From the NCBI GenBank assembly GCA_964556425.1, contig CAZKWC010000057.1:1-19434 (forward strand): a DNA stretch of 19,434 nucleotides, written 5' to 3'. This document shows, piece by piece, positions 1 to 7,738 of this stretch. The notes beneath the pieces are model-generated. The model was not told where the DNA came from, did no database searches, and saw nothing but the letters and a program-made list of their open reading frames with translations. Origin of the DNA: JALQUL01 sp964556425 (GTDB lineage: Bacteria; Pseudomonadota; Gammaproteobacteria; Burkholderiales; Burkholderiaceae_C). A program made the translations under genes and the position numbers. Each line of letters begins with the position of its first letter. Positions within the stretch are counted from its first letter, which is position 1.

Positions 1-2
1 TT

Positions 3-404
3 ATGCAACCCTCCCCCATCATCGCCATTCACATTTGTTTTGCAGTATCTGCTGTCTTATTAGGCCCTATCGCCTTATGGGCTAGGTTAGGGCGTATGGT
101 GCATCCTAGGCTGCATAGGGCTATGGGTTATGCCTGGGTTACTTGTATGGTGGGGGCAGCTTGTAGCAGCTTGTTTATTCATAGCTATTCATTCATCAAC
201 ATAGCGGGCTTTTCGCCTATTCATTTATTGGTCATTACTACCTTTGTTACTTTGTTTTTTAGTTTTAAATTTTTGGCCCAAGGCAAAATAAAAGGCCACC
301 GTTTGTGTATGCAGTGGCTTTATGTTGGCGCTTGTTTGGTGGCGGGTGCTTTTACCTTATCGCCAGGCCGTTTTATGGGCCAATGGGTAAGGTCTTTGTT
401 CTAA
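3..404 (+). CDS. DUF2306-like small integral membrane protein
   Basis: A 133-residue, strongly hydrophobic protein with about four predicted membrane segments (near residues 5-27, 42-62, 68-90 and 103-120). Conserved-looking features are an early His in the first helix (IAIHICF) and a loop HPRLHRAMGYAW leading into the second helix. This pattern resembles the DUF2306 family of predicted membrane proteins, whose biochemical role is unknown to me. The start is only two bases from the window edge, so no ribosome site can be judged and the true start may lie upstream. It converges on the zinc-ribbon gene with a 28-base gap, and no link to carbon fixation is evident. The coding call is fairly sure; the family assignment is from pattern memory only. 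Confidence 0.7.
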   Translation: MQPSPIIAIHICFAVSAVLLGPIALWARLGRMVHPRLHRAMGYAWVTCMVGAACSSLFIHSYSFINIAGFSPIHLLVITTFVTLFFSFKFLAQGKIKGHRLCMQWLYVGACLVAGAFTLSPGRFMGQWVRSLF

Positions 405-432
405 GGGTACGGGTGGTGCTAGTAGCTTGTAA

Positions 433-1485
433 TTAACCCGCCGTGCTAACTTCGCCTGCCCCCTCGCCACAAGCATGGCAATATTTGGCAAAAGCACTTT
501 TACGAGTGGTGCACGCATGGCAGTGGTTAAATAGGCTAATACCACAGTGTGGGCAAAAGTCTATGTCGGGGTTTTTAAGGTCCACGGCTCGTTCGCAACC
601 AGGGCACACGCCTTTGGCTAATCGGGTTAAGGCGGTGTCATAACTTAATTCTTCGCGGCGTTGTTGGTCGGGTAGTTGCTCTACTAATTTTTGTTTTTCA
701 AGGTAGTTATTCAATGCAATAATGGCTTGTCGGCCTATTAATACCGTAATAACAACCCCTACTGTGTAGCGCACATAACCGCCGTAACTTGGCATATAAG
801 GCACAAGCTCTACAAAAAATGCAAATAGGGCAAATCCAATATAACCCCATACAAAAGGCCAATAAGTGCTCTTGCGTTTTTTGGCAAACAACCAGCCAGC
901 CAATACCAGCAACGGTAGGGTTAAGGCCAAACGGTATAAAAATACTCTTAGTTCTAGGCTTCTATATTCTTTATTTAATTGGGTTTGTGCAACGCTTTCT
1001 AATTCATCTAAGGCACGACGTGTTTTGTCGTAGCTTTGGTTGGCATCTAAAATAATTTGGTTTTGTTTTTCTATAGCGCTACTGGCGAGTCGCTCTTTAT
1101 CTTTTAAAGCATCTAGGGCTTTGGTTCTAGCAACAAGCTCTTGGTCTTGACTAGCTTGTTGGGTGGCCTGCCTGGTGGCCAACCAATTATTAAAAGTGGC
1201 CTGTGCAGCCTGAGTGTTTTTTTGCGCAGTCTCTAGTTGTAGCTCTGCTTGCTCTAGGGCTGCATTGGCAGCACTAATGGTTTGTTCATGAGTTTTTAAA
1301 TTACCATTTAAAGCTTGGCTAGTTTTTTTATCTAAAAAATCAGCCAGCTCTAGAGGCTTTTCTACCTTGGGCAAATCATTCACTACAGTGCCGCCCAAGT
1401 TAATTAAAAAGAAGGCAAAAATAGCCGCTACCAACCAAAGGCCACGTCTAAACCAGGTTTCTGAAAGGCGTAAAGATTTTCCCAT
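433..1485 (-). CDS. Membrane-anchored coiled-coil protein with C-terminal double zinc ribbon
   Basis: A 350-residue protein of unknown function. From the N terminus: a membrane helix (about 15-35), a long Gln/Ala/Glu-rich coiled coil (about 60-180), a cluster of three hydrophobic helices (about 185-270), then a cytoplasmic-type tail with four CxxC pairs: C294/C297, C311/C314, C322/C325 and C336/C339. These pairs form two successive zinc ribbons (DZR-like). I chose ATG at 1485 because AAAGGAG lies just upstream of it. A TTG 18 bases further upstream would place that Shine-Dalgarno inside the gene. It lies downstream of cbbR on the same strand, with a probable terminator between them. The tail could bind protein or nucleic acid, but nothing here shows a partner. 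Coding and architecture are sure; function is not. Confidence 0.85.
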   Translation of the reverse strand: MGKSLRLSETWFRRGLWLVAAIFAFFLINLGGTVVNDLPKVEKPLELADFLDKKTSQALNGNLKTHEQTISAANAALEQAELQLETAQKNTQAAQATFNNWLATRQATQQASQDQELVARTKALDALKDKERLASSAIEKQNQIILDANQSYDKTRRALDELESVAQTQLNKEYRSLELRVFLYRLALTLPLLVLAGWLFAKKRKSTYWPFVWGYIGFALFAFFVELVPYMPSYGGYVRYTVGVVITVLIGRQAIIALNNYLEKQKLVEQLPDQQRREELSYDTALTRLAKGVCPGCERAVDLKNPDIDFCPHCGISLFNHCHACTTRKSAFAKYCHACGEGAGEVSTAG

Positions 1486-1500
1486 GAGGGCTCCTTTTAA

Positions 1501-1537
1501 CAAAACAATAATTGGCCCACTTTAAATCAAAGTGGCC
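1501..1537 (-). terminator. Probable terminator downstream of cbbR
   Basis: GGCCCACTTT at 1514-1523 pairs with AAAGTGGCC at 1529-1537 (one bulged C, 5-base loop). Read on the minus strand the hairpin is followed by a T-rich run (AATTATTGTTTTGTT). This fits an intrinsic terminator for cbbR placed just before the zinc-ribbon gene's ribosome site. The T run is broken, so strength is uncertain. Confidence 0.45.
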
Positions 1538-1618
1538 ACTGCTTGGGGTGGCAAAATCAATCATCTACTCCTATTCCACCAGCGGTAGCAATAAAGGCTA
1601 CTTGCCAAATGGCAGGCC

Positions 1619-2539
1619 TTAATAAGCACCAAAATTTTTGGCTAAATAAGCTTCGCCTTGCTCTAGCATAAAATATCTAAATGCTTCTGCTGCAGGTGAC
1701 AACATTTTGGCTTGTGTATGCACTACGTTCCAAGCTCGTACTACGGGTGCGCCTTCTACGTCAAGTAGGGCAATGGTTTTTTGTGCCAACTCATTGCCAA
1801 TAGTGTGTAAAGATACAAAGCCCAAACCCAGGCCGGCCATTACAGCTTGTTTTAAAGTTTCATTGCTGGGCACTTGTATTTTTAAGCGTGGCTCGATTCT
1901 GGCTTCGCTAAAAAAATTTTCCATGGCAGCTCTAGTACCAGACCCTTTTTCTCGCACTATAAAATCATAGTTGCGTAGTTCTTCAACGCTTAAATGCCCT
2001 CTTCTAGCCAAGGTGTGGCCGGTAGAAGCCACAAACACATGTGGGTGGGCTGCAAACGGCTCGGCACGGGTTTGTAGCTCTTTGGGTGGCCTGCCCATAA
2101 TGGCAATGTCCACTTCATTGTCTTGCAGCATTCTCACTAGCTGCTCTCGGTTACCAGTGGCCAACTGAATTTCTACTCCTGCATGGCTTTCTCTAAATTG
2201 CGCCAATAAATTCATCATAAAGTATTTGGCTGTGCCTACCATGCCAATTGTCAGTACCCCTGTCTCGGCTCTTTTTAAGCGGGCTGCTGCATCTTCTGCG
2301 TCTTTAATGGTGGCCAAAATTTTTCTGGCAAACACCAACATATATTCGCCCCCGGTAGTGAGGCTAATTTTTTTACCGCTTCTATCAAACAAGGGTAAGC
2401 CAATATGCCCTTCAAGTTCTTTAATTTGCATGGTAATTGCCGGCGGGGTTAAATGCAGGTTTTCAGCGGCCCGTATAAAACTTAAGTGCTTGGCCACCTC
2501 ATTAAAAACCCTTAATTGGCGGAAGGTTGCGTTCTTCAT
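1619..2539 (-). CDS. cbbR: LysR-type CBB operon regulator CbbR
   Basis: A 306-residue LysR-family activator. The N-terminal winged helix-turn-helix (about residues 5-62) contains FRQLRVFNEVAKHLSF and the recognition region LTPPAITMQIKELE. The rest is the two-lobed effector domain (about 92-295), with the CbbR-like segments NREQLVRMLQDNEVDIAIMG, RPPKEL and SNETLKQAVMAGLGLGFVS. CbbR proteins sense metabolites such as RuBP, PEP or NADPH and activate cbb operons; which ligand applies here cannot be read. Divergent placement from cbbM across 104 bases is the classical arrangement. ATG at 2539 is preceded by AAGGA at 2552-2548, eight bases away. It probably binds the shared motif found upstream of both cbbM and cbbY, and may repress its own promoter in the same gap. 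Confidence 0.95.
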   Translation of the reverse strand: MKNATFRQLRVFNEVAKHLSFIRAAENLHLTPPAITMQIKELEGHIGLPLFDRSGKKISLTTGGEYMLVFARKILATIKDAEDAAARLKRAETGVLTIGMVGTAKYFMMNLLAQFRESHAGVEIQLATGNREQLVRMLQDNEVDIAIMGRPPKELQTRAEPFAAHPHVFVASTGHTLARRGHLSVEELRNYDFIVREKGSGTRAAMENFFSEARIEPRLKIQVPSNETLKQAVMAGLGLGFVSLHTIGNELAQKTIALLDVEGAPVVRAWNVVHTQAKMLSPAAEAFRYFMLEQGEAYLAKNFGAY

Positions 2540-2563
2540 TAAGCATTTCCTTAACTTAACATG

Positions 2564-2603
2564 GAATAAATATGAATTTACTTTATTCTAAAGGATTTTT
2601 ACA
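2564..2603 (+). promoter_or_regulatory. cbbR-cbbM intergenic operator/promoter (copy 1 of a shared motif)
   Basis: The block ATGAATTTACTTTATTC (2572-2588) recurs with one mismatch upstream of cbbY. It holds a GAAT-N7-ATTC dyad (2574-2588) and satisfies the LysR T-N11-A rule (T2573, A2585). Around it lies a perfect inverted repeat GAATAAA-N11-TTTATTC (2564-2570 and 2582-2588). Seven bases after the block is TTTTTACA (2596-2603), whose TTTACA could serve as a -35. I see no convincing -10, as is common for activator-dependent promoters. Position between cbbR and cbbM makes CbbR the likely ligand. This is inference from position and repetition; no binding site has been tested. Confidence 0.65.
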
Positions 2604-2643
2604 GTTCACCTATCGCTAAATTTCATTCAAACAAGGAGAACAT

Positions 2644-4023
2644 ATGGATCAATCAGCACGTTATGCCGACCTAAGCTTAAAAGAAGCCGAGCTTATTAGC
2701 GGTGGAAAACATATTTTGGTTGCCTACAAAATGAAACCCAAATCGGGCCATGGTTATTTGGAGGCAGCAGCGCATTTTGCGGCAGAGTCTTCCACTGGTA
2801 CCAATGTAGAGGTGAGCACCACTGATGACTTCACCAAAGGCTTAGATGCCTTGGTGTATCACATTGATGAAGCCACCGAAGATATGCGTATTGCCTATCC
2901 AGTCGATTTGTTTGACCGCAATGTGATTGATGGTCGATTTATGTTGGTTTCTTTTTTAACCCTAGCCATTGGTAATAACCAAGGTATGGGCGATATAGAA
3001 CATGCCAAAATGATTGACTTCTTTATGCCAGACCGTGTGCTTCAAATGTTTGATGGTCCTAGCAAAGATATTTCTGACTTATGGCGCATTTTGGGCCGTC
3101 CTATTAAAGACGGTGGTTATATTGCCGGCACCATTATTAAACCTAAATTAGGTTTACGCCCCGAGCCATTTGCTCAAGCGGCTTACCAATTTTGGTTGGG
3201 TGGTGATTTTATTAAAAACGATGAACCACAAGGTAACCAAGTTTTTGCACCTATTAAAAAAACCTTGCCTTTGGTCTATGACGCAATGAAACGTGCTCAA
3301 GACGAAACAGGTCAAGCCAAAATATTCTCTATGAATATTACCGCCGATGACCATTACGAAATGTGTGCTCGTGCCGATTTTGGACTTGAAGTTTTTGGTC
3401 CCGATGCCGATAAATTAGCCTTCTTAGTTGATGGTTATGTGGGTGGCCCTGGTATGGTCACCACCGCTCGCCGTCAATATCCAAACCAATACTTGCACTA
3501 CCATCGTGCCGGTCATGGTGCTGTTACTAGCCCAAGCGCTAAGCGTGGTTACACCGCATTTGTATTGGCCAAAATGAGTCGCCTACAAGGAGCTTCAGGT
3601 ATTCACGTAGGAACCATGGGTTTTGGCAAAATGGAAGGCGAAGGCGACGATCGTATGATTGCCTACATGATTGAGCGTGATGAGTGCCAAGGTCCAGTTT
3701 ATTTCCAAAAATGGCACGGTATGAAACCAACCACTCCAATTATTTCTGGTGGTATGAATGCCTTACGTTTACCTGGTTTCTTCCAAAACTTAGGCCATGG
3801 TAATGTGATTAACACCGCAGGTGGTGGTTCCTACGGTCATATCGACTCTCCTGCTGCTGGTGCTATTTCATTGCGTCAATCGTATGAGTGCTGGAAATCA
3901 GGTGCAGACCCAATCGAGTTTGCTAAAGAACACAAAGAGTTTGCTCGTGCCTTCGAGTCATTCCCTGCAGACGCTGATAAGTTGTTCCCAGGCTGGCGCG
4001 ATAAGTTAACCAAGCACCAATAA
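2644..4023 (+). CDS. cbbM: Form II ribulose-1,5-bisphosphate carboxylase/oxygenase (CbbM)
   Basis: This is the CO2-fixing enzyme, combining RuBP and CO2 into two 3-phosphoglycerates; form II enzymes have large subunits only. The 459-residue length is typical. All key residues sit at the Rhodospirillum rubrum numbers: E48, N111, catalytic K166 (GTIIKPKLG), carbamylated K191 with D193 and E194 (FIKNDEP), H287/R288, H321, loop-6 K329 (GFGKMEGE) and S368 (IISGGM). The protein therefore looks fully active. ATG at 2644 follows AAGGAG with a good spacer. It is first in a unit with cbbQ and cbbO and has a probable CbbR-dependent promoter. Form II enzymes generally have low CO2/O2 specificity, suiting low-oxygen or CO2-rich settings. 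No form I genes or carboxysome genes are present here. Confidence 0.99.
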   Translation: MDQSARYADLSLKEAELISGGKHILVAYKMKPKSGHGYLEAAAHFAAESSTGTNVEVSTTDDFTKGLDALVYHIDEATEDMRIAYPVDLFDRNVIDGRFMLVSFLTLAIGNNQGMGDIEHAKMIDFFMPDRVLQMFDGPSKDISDLWRILGRPIKDGGYIAGTIIKPKLGLRPEPFAQAAYQFWLGGDFIKNDEPQGNQVFAPIKKTLPLVYDAMKRAQDETGQAKIFSMNITADDHYEMCARADFGLEVFGPDADKLAFLVDGYVGGPGMVTTARRQYPNQYLHYHRAGHGAVTSPSAKRGYTAFVLAKMSRLQGASGIHVGTMGFGKMEGEGDDRMIAYMIERDECQGPVYFQKWHGMKPTTPIISGGMNALRLPGFFQNLGHGNVINTAGGGSYGHIDSPAAGAISLRQSYECWKSGADPIEFAKEHKEFARAFESFPADADKLFPGWRDKLTKHQ

Positions 4024-4059
4024 AAAATAAGACCACCACAGCCTAGTTTTGGAGATCGC

Positions 4060-4857
4060 ATGGCCCCTTCATTTGTTATTCAAAAAGAACCTCTCTATCA
4101 TCCGCAAGGACAAGAGGTAGCGCTTTATAAAGCTGCCTATGCTGCGCGTTTGCCGGTCATGGTAAAGGGGCCAACTGGCTGTGGTAAGTCTAGATTTATT
4201 GAACATATGGCTTGGAGTCTTGGTAAACCGCTTATAACGGTTGCCTGTAACGAAGACATGACAGCTTCCGATTTGGTGGGCCGTTATTTATTAGACAGCA
4301 ATGGCACTCGATGGGTAGATGGGCCATTAACCCAAGCGGCTAGAATCGGTGCTATTTGTTATTTAGATGAGGTGGTAGAAGCAAGGCAAGACACCACCGT
4401 TGTGATACACGCTCTCACTGACCATAGGCGTACTTTACCAATCGATAAGAAAAACGAAATCGTACAAGCCCATGCCGATTTTCAGTTGGTAATATCGTAT
4501 AACCCTGGTTATCAAAGTTTAATGAAGGATTTAAAACAATCCACTAAACAACGATTTGTAGCTTTTGATTTTGATTATCCGAATGCCTCTTTAGAAGCAC
4601 AAATCTTAAAGCATGAAACTGGAATAGAAGACAGTTATGCCAGCCAATTGGTGCAAATTGCAGCCATGGCAAGAAATTTAAAAGGACATGGTTTAACCGA
4701 GGGTGTCTCGACCCGATTGTTGGTGTATGCAGCTACGCTTATTCAAAATGGAGTAAGTGCTAAAGAGGCTTGTAAAATGGCAATGGTCAGGCCAATCACC
4801 GATGACCAGGATGTTAGAGAAAGCCTGCATCATGCAATCGACTCCGTCTTTCCTTAA
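4060..4857 (+). CDS. cbbQ: RuBisCO activase ATPase subunit CbbQ (MoxR AAA+ family)
   Basis: A 265-residue AAA+ ATPase of the MoxR class. Walker A is GPTGCGKS (residues 37-44) and Walker B is YLDEV (D103, E104). A sensor-1-like asparagine lies in LVISYNPGY. In characterised systems CbbQ forms a hexamer carrying one CbbO, and the complex uses ATP to remodel RuBisCO sites blocked by sugar phosphates. ATG at 4060 is preceded by GGAG with a 5-base spacer. The gene begins 36 bases after cbbM with no terminator between, and overlaps cbbO. Direct linkage to cbbM suggests the form II-specific activase (the Q2O2 type described in Acidithiobacillus). The annotation is secure; RuBisCO specificity is inferred from linkage. 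Confidence 0.97.
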   Translation: MAPSFVIQKEPLYHPQGQEVALYKAAYAARLPVMVKGPTGCGKSRFIEHMAWSLGKPLITVACNEDMTASDLVGRYLLDSNGTRWVDGPLTQAARIGAICYLDEVVEARQDTTVVIHALTDHRRTLPIDKKNEIVQAHADFQLVISYNPGYQSLMKDLKQSTKQRFVAFDFDYPNASLEAQILKHETGIEDSYASQLVQIAAMARNLKGHGLTEGVSTRLLVYAATLIQNGVSAKEACKMAMVRPITDDQDVRESLHHAIDSVFP

Positions 4858-7102
4858 GCCTCAAACTCAGGAGTTATGGCAATTATTAGATTGCCGTTTA
4901 CCTGGTGTTGAAGCGGTTTTTCAAGATTGCACCGAGCAAGCTTTTGTATTGCTCAATCAAGAACAATTATTGAGTTATATTGAGTCAGCACGTGTTTTAG
5001 GCAAATTAGGTCGTGGCGCTGCACCTGTATTGGCTTGGCTAGAAACTTGGCCAGAAATTAATCAACAACTAGAAGCCGATATTACCCAAGAGCTCATGTT
5101 GTTAATTAAGCGCATGCAGCTTTCACCCAATAGCAATGCCATTGCCCCATTAATCGAGTCCTTATTGCCAGTCAGTAAACGATTGCTGACTGCACAAAAC
5201 GTAAGACATTATTTGTCTTTAATTGGTCAGTTTATGGACCAAACCACAGGCTCTATTCATGGCCGGCAAAAAACCTTAGCTAGCCCTGCATTATTAACCT
5301 TGTTAAAACAAGCCGCCTATGTACTCAAAAATTTATCTTTATTAGGTTTTGAAAAATGGATGAGTTATGGGGCACGTGCATATGCCCATCATCCCGATCA
5401 GCAAATCGCTTATTTTAATTTGTTGACACCCGATAGCAAAGCAGTTCTTCAAAGCGAACGCAAAGGTTTATTATTAAATCATGCAGAGCGTACCCTTGAT
5501 TGCACAATGCGCGCAATGTGGCAATTGGCCTATTACCGAGTGCCCTTAATTAGTACCGATACTTCTATTGCACTTAGACCTTGTTTGCAAGATCAAACCA
5601 TAGGTTTACCAGACCTGTTAGAAGCACGCTTAGGTGTTTCTGCATTGCAGCGTTATCAATTAATGCAAGCCCATATTGCAGGTCATATTGAGTGGTCACA
5701 ATCTTGTATTGCCGATAACTGGAGCCCTGCACAACGCTTAGCCGTAGAATGGTTTGAAGACGCAAGAATTGATAGCCTATTGCTGGCCCGATTTCCAGGC
5801 TTAAGGCCTAGCTTATTAAAATTACACCCTACACCTTTAGCAACCGAATGTGATGAGTTAAAGCAAGCTTGTTTGCGTCATCGACTGGCAAGATGGTCGC
5901 GTAGTGTATTAGATGCTAGTTATGTGCTTGAGCATCCTGTTTTAGAGCGCTACCGAGACTTATTTTTACAAGAGCTAAATCTGGGCACCAGTAGCACAGA
6001 AAAAATGGCGCAGATGGCATTATTATTTGTGGCTCACACACGGTTGCCAAGCGATCAGTTTTCTGATGTTTATTTTGCCAATACCGAATTAGATTGGCGC
6101 GATGATAATCGCCATTTGTGGCGCTTTATTGAAGAGGGCGATGAAGAGGAAAGTTTTGATAAAACACAATCCAAACAATCCCAAGCTGATGAGGCAAGTT
6201 TGCCACCAAGGCACTATCCAGAATGGGATTATATTAGCCAGTGTTACCGGCCAGATTGGGTCAGTGTTTATGAACATGCACAGCCTTTAGGCAATGCTGC
6301 AAAAACAGATGAGTTATTAGCTCGTCACAATACGGTTGCTAAAAAACTCAAAAAAATAATGGATGGTTTAAAGCCACAAAATAGACAACGATTGCGTTAT
6401 CAAGAGCAAGGCAATGAGTTAGATTTAGATGTGGCTTTAGGTGCGTGGATTGATTTTAAAAATGGGCAAACCCCCAGCCCACTGATTCATCAGCATCATC
6501 AAACCAATGATAGAGATATTAGTGTGCAGGTGTTATTAGACCTTTCGACTTCTTTATCACAAAAAATAAAAGGCCAAGATAAAACAGTGCTTGAATTAAG
6601 CCAAGAGGCGGTGGCCTTATTGGCATGGGTCATGCATGAAATGAAAGACAATTTTGCAATTGCAGGCTTTCATTCCAATACTCGTCATGAAGTGCGGTAT
6701 TTACATATAAAAGGTTTTTCTCAACCCTGGGCAGATGAAGCTAAGTCTAGGTTGTCGTCAATGCAAGCGAGTTATTCAACCCGTATGGGGGCGGCTTTGC
6801 GTCATGCGGCTCATTATTTAGGCAGCCGTAAAAGTGCTCGCAAACTCATGTTGGTCATTACCGATGGTCAACCCTCTGATGTAGATTGCCCAGATCCTCA
6901 ATGGTTGGTGCAAGATGCTCGTAAAGCGGTGCAAGAGTTGCAAGCTCAAGGAATTTACACTTGGTGTATTAACTTAGATGCTTTTTCTGATCAAACCGTT
7001 AAAGATATTTATGGTGCTAGGTACACCATAGTCGATCATCTTGAAAAACTGCCCGATAGTTTGGCAAAATTGTTTATTGCGCTTACTGGTAAAGCCCATT
7101 AA
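4832..7102 (+). CDS. cbbO: RuBisCO activase adaptor CbbO with C-terminal VWA domain
   Basis: A 756-residue partner of CbbQ. The long N-terminal part is helical and CbbO-specific. The C-terminal von Willebrand A domain (about 565-755) has an intact metal-ion-dependent adhesion site: DLSTS at residues 570-574 and the TDG of VITDGQPSD at 677-679. In studied CbbQO activases this domain docks RuBisCO while CbbQ supplies ATP-driven force. Several in-frame starts exist (GTG 4757, ATG 4811, ATG 4832). I prefer ATG 4832, which gives the usual family length, a short 26-base overlap with cbbQ and an AGAG-type site upstream. An acidic Ser/Gln-rich stretch near residues 430-460 (EEGDEEESFDKTQS) probably links the two halves. 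Its 3' end overlaps the antisense rhodanese gene by 20 bases. Confidence 0.95.
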   Translation: MQSTPSFLKPQTQELWQLLDCRLPGVEAVFQDCTEQAFVLLNQEQLLSYIESARVLGKLGRGAAPVLAWLETWPEINQQLEADITQELMLLIKRMQLSPNSNAIAPLIESLLPVSKRLLTAQNVRHYLSLIGQFMDQTTGSIHGRQKTLASPALLTLLKQAAYVLKNLSLLGFEKWMSYGARAYAHHPDQQIAYFNLLTPDSKAVLQSERKGLLLNHAERTLDCTMRAMWQLAYYRVPLISTDTSIALRPCLQDQTIGLPDLLEARLGVSALQRYQLMQAHIAGHIEWSQSCIADNWSPAQRLAVEWFEDARIDSLLLARFPGLRPSLLKLHPTPLATECDELKQACLRHRLARWSRSVLDASYVLEHPVLERYRDLFLQELNLGTSSTEKMAQMALLFVAHTRLPSDQFSDVYFANTELDWRDDNRHLWRFIEEGDEEESFDKTQSKQSQADEASLPPRHYPEWDYISQCYRPDWVSVYEHAQPLGNAAKTDELLARHNTVAKKLKKIMDGLKPQNRQRLRYQEQGNELDLDVALGAWIDFKNGQTPSPLIHQHHQTNDRDISVQVLLDLSTSLSQKIKGQDKTVLELSQEAVALLAWVMHEMKDNFAIAGFHSNTRHEVRYLHIKGFSQPWADEAKSRLSSMQASYSTRMGAALRHAAHYLGSRKSARKLMLVITDGQPSDVDCPDPQWLVQDARKAVQELQAQGIYTWCINLDAFSDQTVKDIYGARYTIVDHLEKLPDSLAKLFIALTGKAH

Positions 7103-7634
7103 TAAGTGCTTCAAACCAATAAGCCACNNNNNNNNNNNNNNNNNNNNNNNNNNNNNNNNNNNNNNNNNNNNNNNNNNNNNNNNNNNNNNNNNNNNNNNNN
7201 NNNNNNNNNNNNNNNNNNNNNNNNNNNAAGCCACCTTGTAAAATTCGTAAATTATCCCAACCTGCTACCCTTAATGCAAAACCGGCTTGGGCAGATAAAG
7301 AACCTGTATTGCAATAAATTAAGACCGGTTTGTTTTTAGGAATCTGACTGCTTTTGGCTAAGACTTGTCGCCACTCTATATTGATGGCACCCGGAATTTT
7401 ATCTTTGGCATATTGTGCTGCATCACGTGCATCAATAATGAACATTTTAGAATATTCAGTCTTAGGGATTTGTTGAGCAAAAATAGTGGCTCCACTATAT
7501 TCAACAAAATCCAAATAGGCCGACATTTCATCAATTGCAATTTTTTTAGAATCGGCATGGGCCAAATTGCTTATTCCCATTAATAAAATAATGGTGATAT
7601 TGGCAAGTGCTGGGTATTGAAAAAAACGTTTCAT
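7083..7634 (-). CDS. Periplasmic rhodanese-like protein, interrupted by assembly gap
   Basis: The readable N-terminal part (7634 down to 7228, 135 residues) starts with a Sec signal peptide: MKRFF, a hydrophobic core, and probable cleavage after AHA at residue 27. A single rhodanese domain follows, with FIIDARDAAQY (about 66-75), PGAINIEW, and the active-site loop YCNTGSLSAQAG with Cys108. It then reaches LRILQGG, the usual end motif, and runs into the N run. Beyond the gap 7127-7083 encodes a short tail, VAYWFEALINGLYQ. If the real gap is tiny the protein would be about 150 residues. Rhodanese domains bind or transfer persulfide sulfur; the substrate here is unknown. It is antisense between cbbO and cbbY, overlaps the cbbO end by 20 bases, and is divergent from cbbY. 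Confidence 0.8.
   Translation of the reverse strand: MKRFFQYPALANITIILLMGISNLAHADSKKIAIDEMSAYLDFVEYSGATIFAQQIPKTEYSKMFIIDARDAAQYAKDKIPGAINIEWRQVLAKSSQIPKNKPVLIYCNTGSLSAQAGFALRVAGWDNLRILQGGXXXXXXXXXXXXXXXXXXXXXXXXXXXXXXXXXXVAYWFEALINGLYQ
7128..7227. other. Assembly gap of exactly 100 N
   Basis: The run is exactly 100 N, a conventional placeholder for unknown gap size. AAGCCAC occurs both immediately before (7121-7127) and immediately after it (7228-7234). Both flanks can be read as the same rhodanese gene on the minus strand, so the real missing sequence may be very short. Confidence 0.97.
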
Positions 7635-7738
7635 TTTTAAAAATCATTAAATAAGCACACAATTATATGGTTATATAGGCATAAATAAGTAAGGGTTTCT
7701 ATTGGTTAAGCTTTATCTTAATATGAACCTAATGAAAA

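Noticed and set aside
405..432. Possible shared terminator between the two convergent genes at the left end
   Set aside because: Only weak GGGT/ACCC complementarity and no T run, so it does not meet the standard for an intrinsic terminator.
4024..4059. Possible terminator or promoter between cbbM and cbbQ
   Set aside because: Only 36 bases, no hairpin with a T run, and only a ribosome site is recognisable; better read as operon spacer.
6974..7339. Several short reading frames running through the N run
   Set aside because: They owe their length to unread N codons and lie in other frames of cbbO or the rhodanese gene.
7663..7679. Tandem TTATATGG/TTATATAGG between the rhodanese gene and cbbY
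   Set aside because: Two short imperfect copies in A+T-rich spacer; not repeated elsewhere and not placed like an operator or -10 for either gene, so chance is likely.
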